DNA of 64,000 nt, taken from the NCBI GenBank assembly GCA_965200805.1, contig OZ241384.1:372001-436000 (forward strand), read 5' to 3'. The translations under genes were made by a program, and so were the position numbers. Positions 52,342 through 60,917 of the stretch are shown here, one piece after another; position 1 is the stretch's first letter, and every line of letters begins with the position of its first letter. The notes under the pieces were generated by a model. The model saw only the letters and a list, made by a program, of their open reading frames with translations. It searched no databases and was not told the origin of the DNA. Origin of the DNA: MPNP01 sp026709725. GTDB lineage: Bacteria > Pseudomonadota > Alphaproteobacteria > Rhodobacterales > Rhodobacteraceae.

Positions 52342-53478
52342 ATGATTGGCAAAGAATACGACACTGCGGATGCCGTAGGATATCATACCGGATCATTTCC
52401 GCCCGGGATACTGGACTATGGGGGGCTCTTGCTTGAACCGCTCCTGGATGCAACAACAATGCTTGCCCGGTATGATACCAAGATGTCGGATTTGATCAAC
52501 AGTCGCCTTCTTCTTGCTCCATTGACAAGGCAGGATGCAGTTGTCTCCTCACGGATGGAGGGTACAATCTCCTCAGTCGAGGATGTCTATCGACTGGAAG
52601 CTGAGGGAGATCCCGGTCAAGCAGGGATCAACCATGATATCCGTCATGATGATATTGAAACATGGCTCTATTCGCGTGCCATGCAAGATGCGCAGAAGGC
52701 GTTGGAGGACGGGATGCCTTTGGGCGAGCACCTTATCAAGGCCACACACCAGACATTGCTGTCTTTTGGACGCGGTGCCAGCAAGCACCCCGGGCGATAC
52801 AAGATTGAGCAAAACTCCATCGGCGACAGGAGAAGCGGTACGATCACTTTCGTGCCAATTGCACCGGAACATCTTGCACCTGCGATGGAGAGTCTTGTTC
52901 AATTTATCAACGACAGCACGGTGAGTCCCTTGATTCGTGCTGCAATCGTCCATGCTGAATTCGAAGCCCTGCACCCTTTTGTCGATGGGAATGGCCGTAT
53001 CGGGAGAATGCTGATTACGCTCATGCTTTGGAGACTGTGCGTTCTTTCACGACCTTATTTCTTCCTGTCCGGTTATTTTGAGGAGCACCGAGACGAATAT
53101 CTCGAAAGATTGAGATCGGTCTCGGCGTCGAATGACTGGAATGGATGGGTTGCATTTTTCCTGAGGGCGATTGCAAGGCAGGCTGAAGTCAACATTCGGT
53201 TGGCCGGGGGCATTCACAGACTCTACATGGATATGCGTGAACGCTTCCGCACGATCCTGAGATCGAAGCATCATGACCAGGTACTGGATTTTGTGTTTGC
53301 AAACCCGATTTTCCGCAATGACCGATTGATCGGTTCCACGGACATCCCGCCTGCATCGGCAAGGTCATTCACACGCCGGCTGACAGAAGCAAATCTGCTT
53401 CGGGTCGTTGTGCAGCCTTCCGGTCGACGTCCGGGGGCATATGCTTTTGACCCACTCCTCAATTTGATCAAGGTGTAG
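52342..53478 (+). CDS. Fic-family protein (class II, with N-terminal inhibitory motif)
   Basis: A 378-residue Fic protein with the active motif HPFVDGNGRIGR (H211). An N-terminal helix carries S69-S-R-M-E73-G, the (S/T)xxxE(G/N) motif that blocks ATP binding, so self-inhibition is expected. Most Fic enzymes transfer AMP to proteins. The C-terminal 100 residues include a winged-helix-like part (FANPIFRNDRLIGSTDIPPA), common in this subgroup and possibly DNA-binding. Start at 52342; the upstream in-frame TTG is unlikely. No antitoxin gene adjoins. Confidence 0.92.
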   Translation: MIGKEYDTADAVGYHTGSFPPGILDYGGLLLEPLLDATTMLARYDTKMSDLINSRLLLAPLTRQDAVVSSRMEGTISSVEDVYRLEAEGDPGQAGINHDIRHDDIETWLYSRAMQDAQKALEDGMPLGEHLIKATHQTLLSFGRGASKHPGRYKIEQNSIGDRRSGTITFVPIAPEHLAPAMESLVQFINDSTVSPLIRAAIVHAEFEALHPFVDGNGRIGRMLITLMLWRLCVLSRPYFFLSGYFEEHRDEYLERLRSVSASNDWNGWVAFFLRAIARQAEVNIRLAGGIHRLYMDMRERFRTILRSKHHDQVLDFVFANPIFRNDRLIGSTDIPPASARSFTRRLTEANLLRVVVQPSGRRPGAYAFDPLLNLIKV

Positions 53479-53534
53479 CAACTTCGCACTGAAGCGATTC
53501 TTCAGTACTGAAACAGGGTAAAAATATCCGGACA

Positions 53535-55037
53535 ATGCCCTCGCAATCAGAGAATTTATTCCTCGGCATTGATGCCGGCTCGTCAGTGCTCAAGGCGGCA
53601 GTCTTTGACTGCCATGGCGAAATGCTTGCCGTTGCCAGCCGCCGAACGCCATTGAACAGGCCTCAGCCGGGATGGGTGGAAGTCGACCCTGAACAGAGTC
53701 TTGATGCGCTTGACGCCGTCATTGCCGAGGTGGCCGCCGCAACGGGCCAACCGGAGAATATCAAGGGCATCGGTCTGTCCGGTGCCATGGTTGGTGCGTG
53801 GTTTGTCGATGGGGCGGGCGGTGCCCTGCGTCCAGGCATCAACTGGGAAGACAGCCGCAGCCAGAGTCTGCTTGATGCCATGACGGCCGAGCGGCCATCA
53901 TTGATGTCGGACATTTTCGCTGTCTCCGGCTCTGTTCCCCAACAGGGATGCACGCTGCCAATTCTTGCATGGTTTCAACAGAATGATCCCGAAATCCTTC
54001 AACGCACAGCGCATGTGCTGACCTACAAGGATTTTCTCAGGCATCATCTTTCGGGTTCGTTCTGCGGTGATCACAGTGAAGCTGCAGTGATGCCCGGAGA
54101 TGCGCGAATACAGGGACACAGCCCGGATCTGATGAGACTTTTCGGCATTGCGGATCTTGAATCTCTCTTTCCGCCAACGCTCGCTTCGGATGAAATTGCC
54201 GGGCATCTGTTGCCGGGCGCAGCTGCACGAAGCGGAATCAGGGCCGGTACACCCATTGTTGCCGGTGCAGGCGATGTCATTGCCAATGTCATTGGGGCGG
54301 GCGGGCTGAGGGACGGGGCAGCGACGGCGATACTGGGCACAACATGCATGGTCGGTATCTGCCACAGCACTCCGCAGTTTGTGCCACCGGATCTTGGCCT
54401 CCTGTTTTCGCTGCCCGGAAATTGCTGGTATCGTGCAATGGTCAATGTGGCCGGAACGCTCAATCTTGATTGGGCACTGGAACTGCTTGCACCGGAACTC
54501 AAGGATGATCCTCGGCGCTTTGCAAGGATTGACGCGATGGTGGATGGAGTGCCTCCGGGTGCCCATGGTGTCACCTTCCTGCCCTATCTCAGCGAAAGCG
54601 GCATCATTGCACCCGTTGTCGATGCAGGTGCACGCGCCCAGTTCACCGGATTGCACCGTGGACATGACAAGGCCGACCTGCTGCGGGCTGTTTATGAGGG
54701 TGTTGCCTTTGCCATCGGTGATCTGCTGGATCTGCTGCAGATCAGGCAAAACACCGAGATCGTCCTGACCGGCGGCGGCAGCCGGAGCGCGATCTGGGTG
54801 CAGATCATTGCCAATGTCACCGGACGAACCATCATTGTTCCGGAGAATGCTGAGTTCGGTGCCAGAGGAGCCGCACTTTTGGCGGCAACCGCTCTCGGTC
54901 ACTTCCCAAGCATAACCAGCGCCTCACAGGCCATGGCCGTCGGGAATTTGTGCACGAAACCCAAACCGGAGGAGGAAGACCTGTGGGAGCGGCCCCGGAT
55001 ACGGTACAGACAATTCAGGGATCATCTTCTTCGCTGA
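53535..55037 (+). CDS. FGGY-family carbohydrate kinase
   Basis: A 500-residue sugar kinase of the xylulokinase/ribulokinase type. N-terminal LGIDAGSSVLKAAVFD is the phosphate-1 motif; LTGGGSRSAIWVQIIANVTG and GARGAALLAA are the C-terminal nucleotide region. The sugar is unknown; no transporter or dehydrogenase is adjacent. ATG at 53535 accepted. Confidence 0.9.
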   Translation: MPSQSENLFLGIDAGSSVLKAAVFDCHGEMLAVASRRTPLNRPQPGWVEVDPEQSLDALDAVIAEVAAATGQPENIKGIGLSGAMVGAWFVDGAGGALRPGINWEDSRSQSLLDAMTAERPSLMSDIFAVSGSVPQQGCTLPILAWFQQNDPEILQRTAHVLTYKDFLRHHLSGSFCGDHSEAAVMPGDARIQGHSPDLMRLFGIADLESLFPPTLASDEIAGHLLPGAAARSGIRAGTPIVAGAGDVIANVIGAGGLRDGAATAILGTTCMVGICHSTPQFVPPDLGLLFSLPGNCWYRAMVNVAGTLNLDWALELLAPELKDDPRRFARIDAMVDGVPPGAHGVTFLPYLSESGIIAPVVDAGARAQFTGLHRGHDKADLLRAVYEGVAFAIGDLLDLLQIRQNTEIVLTGGGSRSAIWVQIIANVTGRTIIVPENAEFGARGAALLAATALGHFPSITSASQAMAVGNLCTKPKPEEEDLWERPRIRYRQFRDHLLR

Positions 55038-55630
55038 ACTGTGTCAACATCTGACAGCCCGCCGGTATCCAGACACGGATTCCAGCATCTCCATCAGAAG
55101 GTTTCATTGCCACTTCGCGCGGACGGGAATCATCGCCATGAATTTACGCCGGTTGATTCGTCTGTGCCTGTTCGTTTCATCTGCCATCCGGCTTCAACGC
55201 CTGGACCCATGCGGAACACAATCGCGGACCAAGTCTGCAAGCCATCACAAGGGTCACCGCCATCCACGCAATCAAAGGGCGGCAGAGCCAGGAGCCGCGC
55301 TCCTTCCTTTGAGCAAACAGCTGAGCATCAAGCTGTTTCTTCTGGTGCATTTACAGGGCTACAAAATATCCTGCCTGCCGGGTTCTGGACACGGCCCCGG
55401 GCAAGAGCGTCGAGTGCAGGGCCACTGGGCTGGAGATATGCGCGCGGATACGGAAGCGGTCCTTGAATTCGGTCGAGATGGCTGAAGGGAGGGTTGAGAA
55501 CCGGGAACAATCGAAGTGCGATCGCCATGGCTGTCCTGCAACGCTTTTGACAGTTACAGAACGGTCTGCGATAAAGGGGCACCGGACCGGCCTGAAAGGA
55601 TCTCTGCCTTGTTGTCCCCGCCGAATCGTC
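55038..55630. other. Gene-free interval
   Basis: No supported gene; frames on both strands look like coding-artefacts of GC-rich DNA. Perhaps decayed mobile DNA flanking the recombinase remnant. Confidence 0.35.
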
Positions 55631-56242
55631 ATGCAAACAACTGTCTGCGAGACCGGTCGGGTGCCCCCTGATGGAGTGTTCCCCGGCTGTGCCCGGGTCT
55701 TGACACAGGGTCAGGATTCTGCGGAGCAATGGTTTCGTGTTGAAGGGGCTGGTATCTTGCGAATCCTTGATGATGTCATCACTGGTAGCATCACCCATCG
55801 GCCAGACCTCAATTCTCTCCCCGGTTCAGCCCGGGCATGTGATATGATCGCTGTCATCCGTCTTGATCGTCCGAAGTGCTCCCGCTGCGATGATTCAACC
55901 GCGCTGGCTGAACCTGAAGAGCGCAGAATCAATCTCCTGAATTCTGAGAAGGAAATCTATGGAGATTCTGCCGTCGGCAAAGTGATCTTTCGTACCTTCG
56001 GTGCCATCGCACAATTTGAGTCTTACCTGAGAGGGGAGCGTGCAAAGGGCCGGATGTGGGCCATCCACAAGCGTGGATACCGCTCTGGACACTGCCCCGT
56101 CCCACCGGATACAGTCGGGCTTCCTCGCAAACCCGTTGGGGTCAGACTGTCTGCCTCACAGCCTGCCCGACACCCGGGTGTCGGGCAGTCCACGGCTTCC
56201 CGGGTTCTTCGTGCGGAGACCCGGAATGAGGAACGGACATGA
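55631..56242 (+). pseudogene. Degenerate serine recombinase (resolvase family)
   Basis: An open frame of 203 codons still resembling resolvases: GCARVLTQGQDSAEQW, DDVITGSITHRPDLN, VIRLDRPKCSR, FRTFGAIAQFESYLRGERAK and a C-terminal helix-turn-helix (HPGVGQSTASRVL). The catalytic Ser of ARVST is Leu (ARVLT), so it cannot recombine. Internal parts are diverged. Its stop overlaps the ATG of the restriction-modification gene, so it may have been kept as a leader cistron, or the overlap is accidental. Confidence 0.7.
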
Positions 56243-58767
56243 CACCCACCTCCGGCCCATTGGCGGATGCTGTGGATTTCTACCGTCTTGATGCATCACT
56301 CAAGATCAAACCTGAAAGACGTTCGTCTTTGGGACAGTACATGACACCCGCACCGATCTGCCGTTTCATGGCAAGCCTGTTCTCCAACACAACGGGGCAG
56401 ACACGGGTACTTGACCCGGGTGCCGGAGTCGGATCCCTCACGGCTGCATTTGCAGAACGGGTTTGCATGCAATCTTCCCGACCGGCAACTGTAGAATTCG
56501 TTTGTTATGAAATTGATCCGATGCTGGTCGGATACCTTGAAACTACGCTGGATACAGTACGACGCCAATGCAAGAGCAGCGGGGTTGCAGCAGACGGGTG
56601 CTGCCAATTCGGAGACTTCATCCTCAAGACACGAGATGCTCTGGAGCACGGTCTGTTTTCCCCTGAGCAAGAAGAATTCACCCACGCGATCCTCAATCCG
56701 CCTTACCGCAAGATCACATCGAAGTCCGAACACAGGGAAGCGTTGCGGGCAATCGGGGTTGAAACATCGAATCTCTACTCCGGCTTCATGTTTGCCGCCG
56801 CCCAGCGTCTCCGCTCCGGGGGCGAGATGGTAGCGATTGTGCCACGGTCATTCTGCAACGGACCATACTTCAAACATTTCAGGGAACAGTTCTTCTCGGT
56901 GATGAGTCTGCGCCACCTGCACATCTTTACAGAGCGCGACCGGGCCTTCAGGGACGATGCGGTCCTCCAGGAAACCATCATTCTTCATGCTGTGAAGCAC
57001 GGGCAGGCAACCGATGTCACGATCACCACAAGCGGTGGCGGAGCATTCGAAGTCAACCCTGAGACCGGGACCCTCGGCACGGACGATCTCACCTCGCGAA
57101 GAGCAACATATGACTCGGTCATCAGTTCAAGGGATCCCGAACTGTTCGTTCATATCGCAACCGATGGAATTGAGCAGAGCATCGTCAGCAGAATGGCACA
57201 GTTTCAATCCAGGCTTGGTGATCTTGGCGTTGATGTCTCGACAGGGCCGGTTGTTGATTTCCGGCTGAAGAAGGATCTGCGGGCGGACCTGGAGGATGGA
57301 GCCGTGCCACTTCTCTATCCGGTTCACTTTCGCGGTGGACACTGCGTCTGGCCCAGGAAGCAGCGCAAACCCAATGCTGTCAAGGTGACCGAGGAGAGCC
57401 GGAAATGGTTGTGGCCGAACACGGGATGCTATGTCGTCATCCGCCGGTTCACGGCCAAGGAGGAACGACGCCGTCTCAGCGCGTCGGTCTATGCATCCGA
57501 TCTGCCGGGCAAAGTCATCGGTTTTGAAAACCACCTCAATGTGGTGCATGCGGGGCGGGAAGGCATGCCCCGGGATCTGGCAGAGGGGATCGCGCTGTAC
57601 TTGAACAGCAGCCTTGCAGACCGGTACTTCCGTCAGTTCAATGGTCACACCCAGGTCAATGCAAGCGACCTGCGTTCCCTGCGCTACCCGGGGCGGGAGA
57701 CACTGATGCGGCTTGGCAGCCGGTACGGCGGACATAGCCTTCAGCAACTGGACATCGATAGAATCATTGACGGGGAATTGGGGCAGATGACAGATGGTCT
57801 GGATCCGCTGGAAGCACAGCGCAAGATTGACGATGCACTCGAAATTCTGACAGCTTTCGCAGTGCCGGAAGGACAGCGAAATGACCGATCCGCACTGGTT
57901 CTGTTGGCTCTTGTTGCTCTCGAACCCTTGGGGAGTTGGACAGAGCTCGGTCGCCCACTCATGGGCGTCACGCCGATCATGGAGTTCATCCGGGAGAACT
58001 ACGGTCGGAAATATGCACCGAATACGCGCGAGACCATCCGCCGCCAGACCCTGCACCAGTTGATGGAGGCTGGCATTGTTCTCTACAACCCGGATGATCC
58101 TGCCCGCCCGGTCAACAGCCCCAAGGCATGTTATCAGATCAGCGCGGAGGCACTTGAGGCGATGGCCGCATTTGGTACTGATGCCTGGCAGGCGTCTCTT
58201 GATAACTGGCTGTGGCAACACGAATCCCTGGCGCAGAAATGGGCCCGGGAACGCCGGATGCGGATGATTCCGGTCACTGTGGCACCGGGTGTTGAAATTC
58301 AGCTGTCCTCAGGAGGTCATAGCGAACTGATCCGTGATATCATCCTATTGTTTGCCCCGCGGTTTACACCCGGTGCCACGGTGATCTCTTTTGGAGACCC
58401 GGGATCGAAAACAGGGTATTTCCGGAAAGAACACCTGGCCGGTCTCGGTGTAACCATCGACCGCCATGGAAAGATGCCGGATGTCATCCTGCACTTCGCC
58501 CAAAAAGACTGGCCGGTTCTCATCGAGGCAGTGACCAGCCACGGTCCGGTCAATGCCAAACGCCACAACGAGCTGCGAGACCTGTTCCTGGGGGCCAAAC
58601 CCGATCTGGTTTACGTAACGGCTTTTCCGAGCCGGGCTATCATGGGAAGGCATCTCTCGGACATATCCTGGGAAACCGAGGTGTGGCGCGCCGATGCGCC
58701 GACCCATCTGATTCACTTCAATGGCAAACGGTTCCTTGGACCTTACGAACAAGCCGCTGAGGAATGA
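56239..58767 (+). CDS. Single-chain restriction-modification fusion: N6-adenine methyltransferase + BsuBI/PstI-type endonuclease
   Basis: An 842-residue fusion. Residues about 30-500 are an Eco57I/TaqI-like N6-adenine methyltransferase with SAM motif VLDPGAGVGSL (57-67) and catalytic NPPY (153-156). About 520-680 is a winged-helix domain like the N-terminal part of BsuBI/PstI endonucleases (LEILTAFAVPEGQRNDRSAL). About 690-842 is the nuclease: MPDVILHF (Asp), LIEAVTSHGPVNAKRHNEL and LIHFNGKRFLGPY are near-identical to BsuBI/PstI family motifs. BsuBI and PstI themselves have separate enzymes. If active, it would methylate and cut its own site. Preceded by a dead recombinase; flanked by truncated defence-like genes. 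Confidence 0.88.
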   Translation: MTPTSGPLADAVDFYRLDASLKIKPERRSSLGQYMTPAPICRFMASLFSNTTGQTRVLDPGAGVGSLTAAFAERVCMQSSRPATVEFVCYEIDPMLVGYLETTLDTVRRQCKSSGVAADGCCQFGDFILKTRDALEHGLFSPEQEEFTHAILNPPYRKITSKSEHREALRAIGVETSNLYSGFMFAAAQRLRSGGEMVAIVPRSFCNGPYFKHFREQFFSVMSLRHLHIFTERDRAFRDDAVLQETIILHAVKHGQATDVTITTSGGGAFEVNPETGTLGTDDLTSRRATYDSVISSRDPELFVHIATDGIEQSIVSRMAQFQSRLGDLGVDVSTGPVVDFRLKKDLRADLEDGAVPLLYPVHFRGGHCVWPRKQRKPNAVKVTEESRKWLWPNTGCYVVIRRFTAKEERRRLSASVYASDLPGKVIGFENHLNVVHAGREGMPRDLAEGIALYLNSSLADRYFRQFNGHTQVNASDLRSLRYPGRETLMRLGSRYGGHSLQQLDIDRIIDGELGQMTDGLDPLEAQRKIDDALEILTAFAVPEGQRNDRSALVLLALVALEPLGSWTELGRPLMGVTPIMEFIRENYGRKYAPNTRETIRRQTLHQLMEAGIVLYNPDDPARPVNSPKACYQISAEALEAMAAFGTDAWQASLDNWLWQHESLAQKWARERRMRMIPVTVAPGVEIQLSSGGHSELIRDIILLFAPRFTPGATVISFGDPGSKTGYFRKEHLAGLGVTIDRHGKMPDVILHFAQKDWPVLIEAVTSHGPVNAKRHNELRDLFLGAKPDLVYVTAFPSRAIMGRHLSDISWETEVWRADAPTHLIHFNGKRFLGPYEQAAEE

Positions 58768-58769
58768 CA

Positions 58770-59081
58770 TCATGCTCGGATGATTTTGCTGTCCTTGGAG
58801 CTGTCTCTGTTGAGAAAAATCTGCCCAATGGTGACCTGTTGCGTCACAATGATTCCAGCAAGCGCACCGATGTGATCGGCATCGGCATGCGACATGTAGA
58901 TTGACTGGATATGGGTGATTTCCTGCTGATGAAGGAATTCGGAAAGTGCGCTCTGTCGACCGGCATCAACGACGATCTCATCCTCGTTCCCTGCAATCGG
59001 CACCCTGCAATTGCCATGCCCAGCATCAAGGAAACAAAGATGTCGTCGCAATAATTCAGGGGGGCTCAATTCGCTTCCCAT
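58770..59081 (-). pseudogene. Truncated ComEC-like MBL-fold hydrolase
   Basis: 103 residues of an MBL-fold protein: LCFLDAGHGNCRVPI, VVDAGRQSALSEFL, IYMSHADADHIGALAG (metal motif) and IGQIFLNRDSSKDS. ComEC-like MBL proteins run to about 300 residues; this ends abruptly (KIIRA) three bases from the stop of the convergent fusion gene. The C-terminal half has been deleted at that junction. It overlaps the receiver-like gene by 16 bases, so the pair were co-translated. Confidence 0.7.
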
Positions 59082-59713
59082 TCGTCGAAGAAGAGTTCGC
59101 GGTGGTCTGTTGCTCCGGTATTGACCTGAGCATGAAAACGGCGGTCGGGCTTGGCCAATGCCAGGATGTCCGGCGGAATGTTATCCATATCGATTTTTAC
59201 CCTGCGGTGAACATCCCAGGCAGGAAGAACAGCGTAGATGCATCTATGGTCCTGATCAAGATCGACAATACGCACCAATGTCCGCCAGGACTTGCGCGCA
59301 ACCTCAAACACACCGTCGATTTCAAGCAGGCACTTTTCCCATGCCTGGCGGATCTTTGAAGGGTCCAGCGTTTCTGTCCTGAGCAGTCCGGGAATATGTC
59401 TCAGCAAGTCGAGCCGAATCGGTGGTTCGGTGATGGCGGTGCACAGAATGCTGGGGATGCCGGCCTTGATGCATGCAGCGACAAGTTGGTCATCATTCCA
59501 TTCGGCGTAAGCGCGCTTTTTCAAGTGGAAGTCACACAAAACCGCCTCGTTGGACTGAATTCCGGCAACAAACCCCTCAATGCCGGCGAGTGGGCCAGTG
59601 ACCTTCTGCGGACTCAGTTTCATGTCCTCTATGGTATATTCGTAAGCATCCCGAGCCTCTTCATCATCCACGATGAGCACACGCTCTATTGTCCGACCCC
59701 GGATTTCGATCAT
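59066..59713 (-). CDS. Receiver-like protein
   Basis: A 215-residue protein. N-terminal VLIVDDEEARDAYEY has the acidic pair of receiver domains, with a candidate phosphoacceptor at D61 (VLCDFHLKK) and PSILCTAI as the switch strand. The C-terminal half (about 130-215) is unrecognised, containing RCIYAVLPAWDVHRRVKIDM. It overlaps the MBL gene and the tail of a kinase-like frame (TCATGA), so it was the middle gene of a signalling operon. Confidence 0.6.
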   Translation of the reverse strand: MIEIRGRTIERVLIVDDEEARDAYEYTIEDMKLSPQKVTGPLAGIEGFVAGIQSNEAVLCDFHLKKRAYAEWNDDQLVAACIKAGIPSILCTAITEPPIRLDLLRHIPGLLRTETLDPSKIRQAWEKCLLEIDGVFEVARKSWRTLVRIVDLDQDHRCIYAVLPAWDVHRRVKIDMDNIPPDILALAKPDRRFHAQVNTGATDHRELFFDEWEAN

Positions 59714-59811
59714 GACGTATTCCCAAGAATTGGCAGTTGTATCGTTATCACCGCTCCCCCTGGAGAACCATACCCGAATACCTCAACTGCGCCGCGTTCC
59801 AGAGACAGGAT
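59710..59811 (-). pseudogene. C-terminal tail of a histidine kinase-like gene
   Basis: Thirty-three codons ending ILSLERGAVEVFGYGSPGG and then AVITIQLPI resemble the end of a HATPase domain (GAxFxIxLP). The stop overlaps the ATG of the receiver-like gene. A stop codon lies two codons upstream of ILS, and the rest cannot be followed. It fits the loss of a kinase partner. Confidence 0.4.
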
Positions 59812-60198
59812 TCAACCGATGCAAGGCCTCAACACCGCTTCTCCGCTATTACCCTGGTGATATTCACAAGTGCCGACCGCGACAAATTTAACACCTGCCC
59901 CCGGAGGGTGGTTCCTGACTTGCTTTTCGAGCGCAGCCCGGAATCAGCCGCGCTCGCGGTTCTCTCCGTCCGGTGTTCATTATTGATGATCACTGCCTGC
60001 AAAACCTCGCGCACAAATTAACATGATCACCGCAAGTGGGATTGAAAAAACTTAAAGCACTGGCGATAAACCGGACGACACTGATTGATATGATATATTC
60101 GGCAAACTGTGAAATCTCATTATCAATGCAATACAGGAAATCAAGATGTCCGGCCCAGAGCCAGACATGTCCCGATGGGATTTGAACCTCATGTGGCT
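59812..60198. other. Gene-free, partly AT-rich interval
   Basis: Probably decayed kinase sequence (a frame at 59829-60014 has REVLQAVIINNEH, faintly like an N-box) followed by AT-rich DNA at 60020-60140. Confidence 0.3.
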
Positions 60199-60532
60199 GC
60201 GTGTGATCCCGTATGGCGGACCCGGGAATCTGTCAGCCCCTGATCATGCATGATCGGCCAAAGTCGCATCGGAACCCAATCAGCGATCCGCCGCCACAGG
60301 ATGGAAGTGAGGACACATCCACCCCGTTTCCCGAACATTCTCGAAGCAGTGCCGATCCATGCCGCATCCAGGACGGGGAATCCATCGGTTTTCCATTGTG
60401 ATTCCATTGGGTTTGCCACTGAAATCAGGGAGAGTGCTCCCCGCCCAATACCTCTCCATACGGATGACAACGCAGGTGCCTTCTGATGACATATCGACAC
60501 TCCACACCATCCCCTGCCAGGACAAAAGAGAC
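60199..60532 (+). repeat. Dispersed repeat module A, copy 6, with distal block
   Basis: The core (60199-60365): GCGTGTGATCCCGTATGGCG, CTGATCATGCATGATCGGCC, CCCAATCAGCGATCC, CAGTGCCGATCCATG, with an insertion in the middle relative to other copies. A distal block (60480-60532: CACTCCACACCAT, TGCCAGGACAAAAGAG) matches 15815-15862. Confidence 0.75.
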
Positions 60533-60864
60533 CACCACCATGGCCACCCTCTGTCAGCCCGAAGGTCACGAAGCTTTGGGCCGACATCCCCCGGAGGGAT
60601 GATCCATACCGCCGGAGAGGCTGTCAGGACAATCATGCAGGAGACGAATCCTGTCGGTGACCCCGCCAGAGTGTTCGCCGGGGATCCCCTCAAATGCCGG
60701 GATCGCCCTCCGTGATGCCACCAGCCGGATGACACCGGCTGCAGCGGTTCTCTCGGTTGTGGAGTGTCAATCTGGACGAGAGGTGCACGACAATCAGGAT
60801 GGGGTCAGGAGTGTCTCGTTGACAGACTCCGGGCAAGGGCAGGTATTTGCCAGTCAGGCTGAAT

Positions 60865-60896
60865 TGGTATATACCACTCAATTATTGGTATAGTCC
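60865..60896 (+). promoter_or_regulatory. GntR-family operator overlapping a promoter
   Basis: TGGTATATACCA (60865-60876) is a perfect 12-base palindrome; a second imperfect copy TTGGTATAGTCC starts at 60886. This resembles NagR/YvoA-type sites of HutC-subfamily regulators (TGGTATAGACCA-like). TATAGT (60889-60894) could be the -10 box. It lies 22 bases before the regulator's start. Confidence 0.65.
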
Positions 60897-60917
60897 GTTG
60901 GATAGGCTGGAGTGGTC

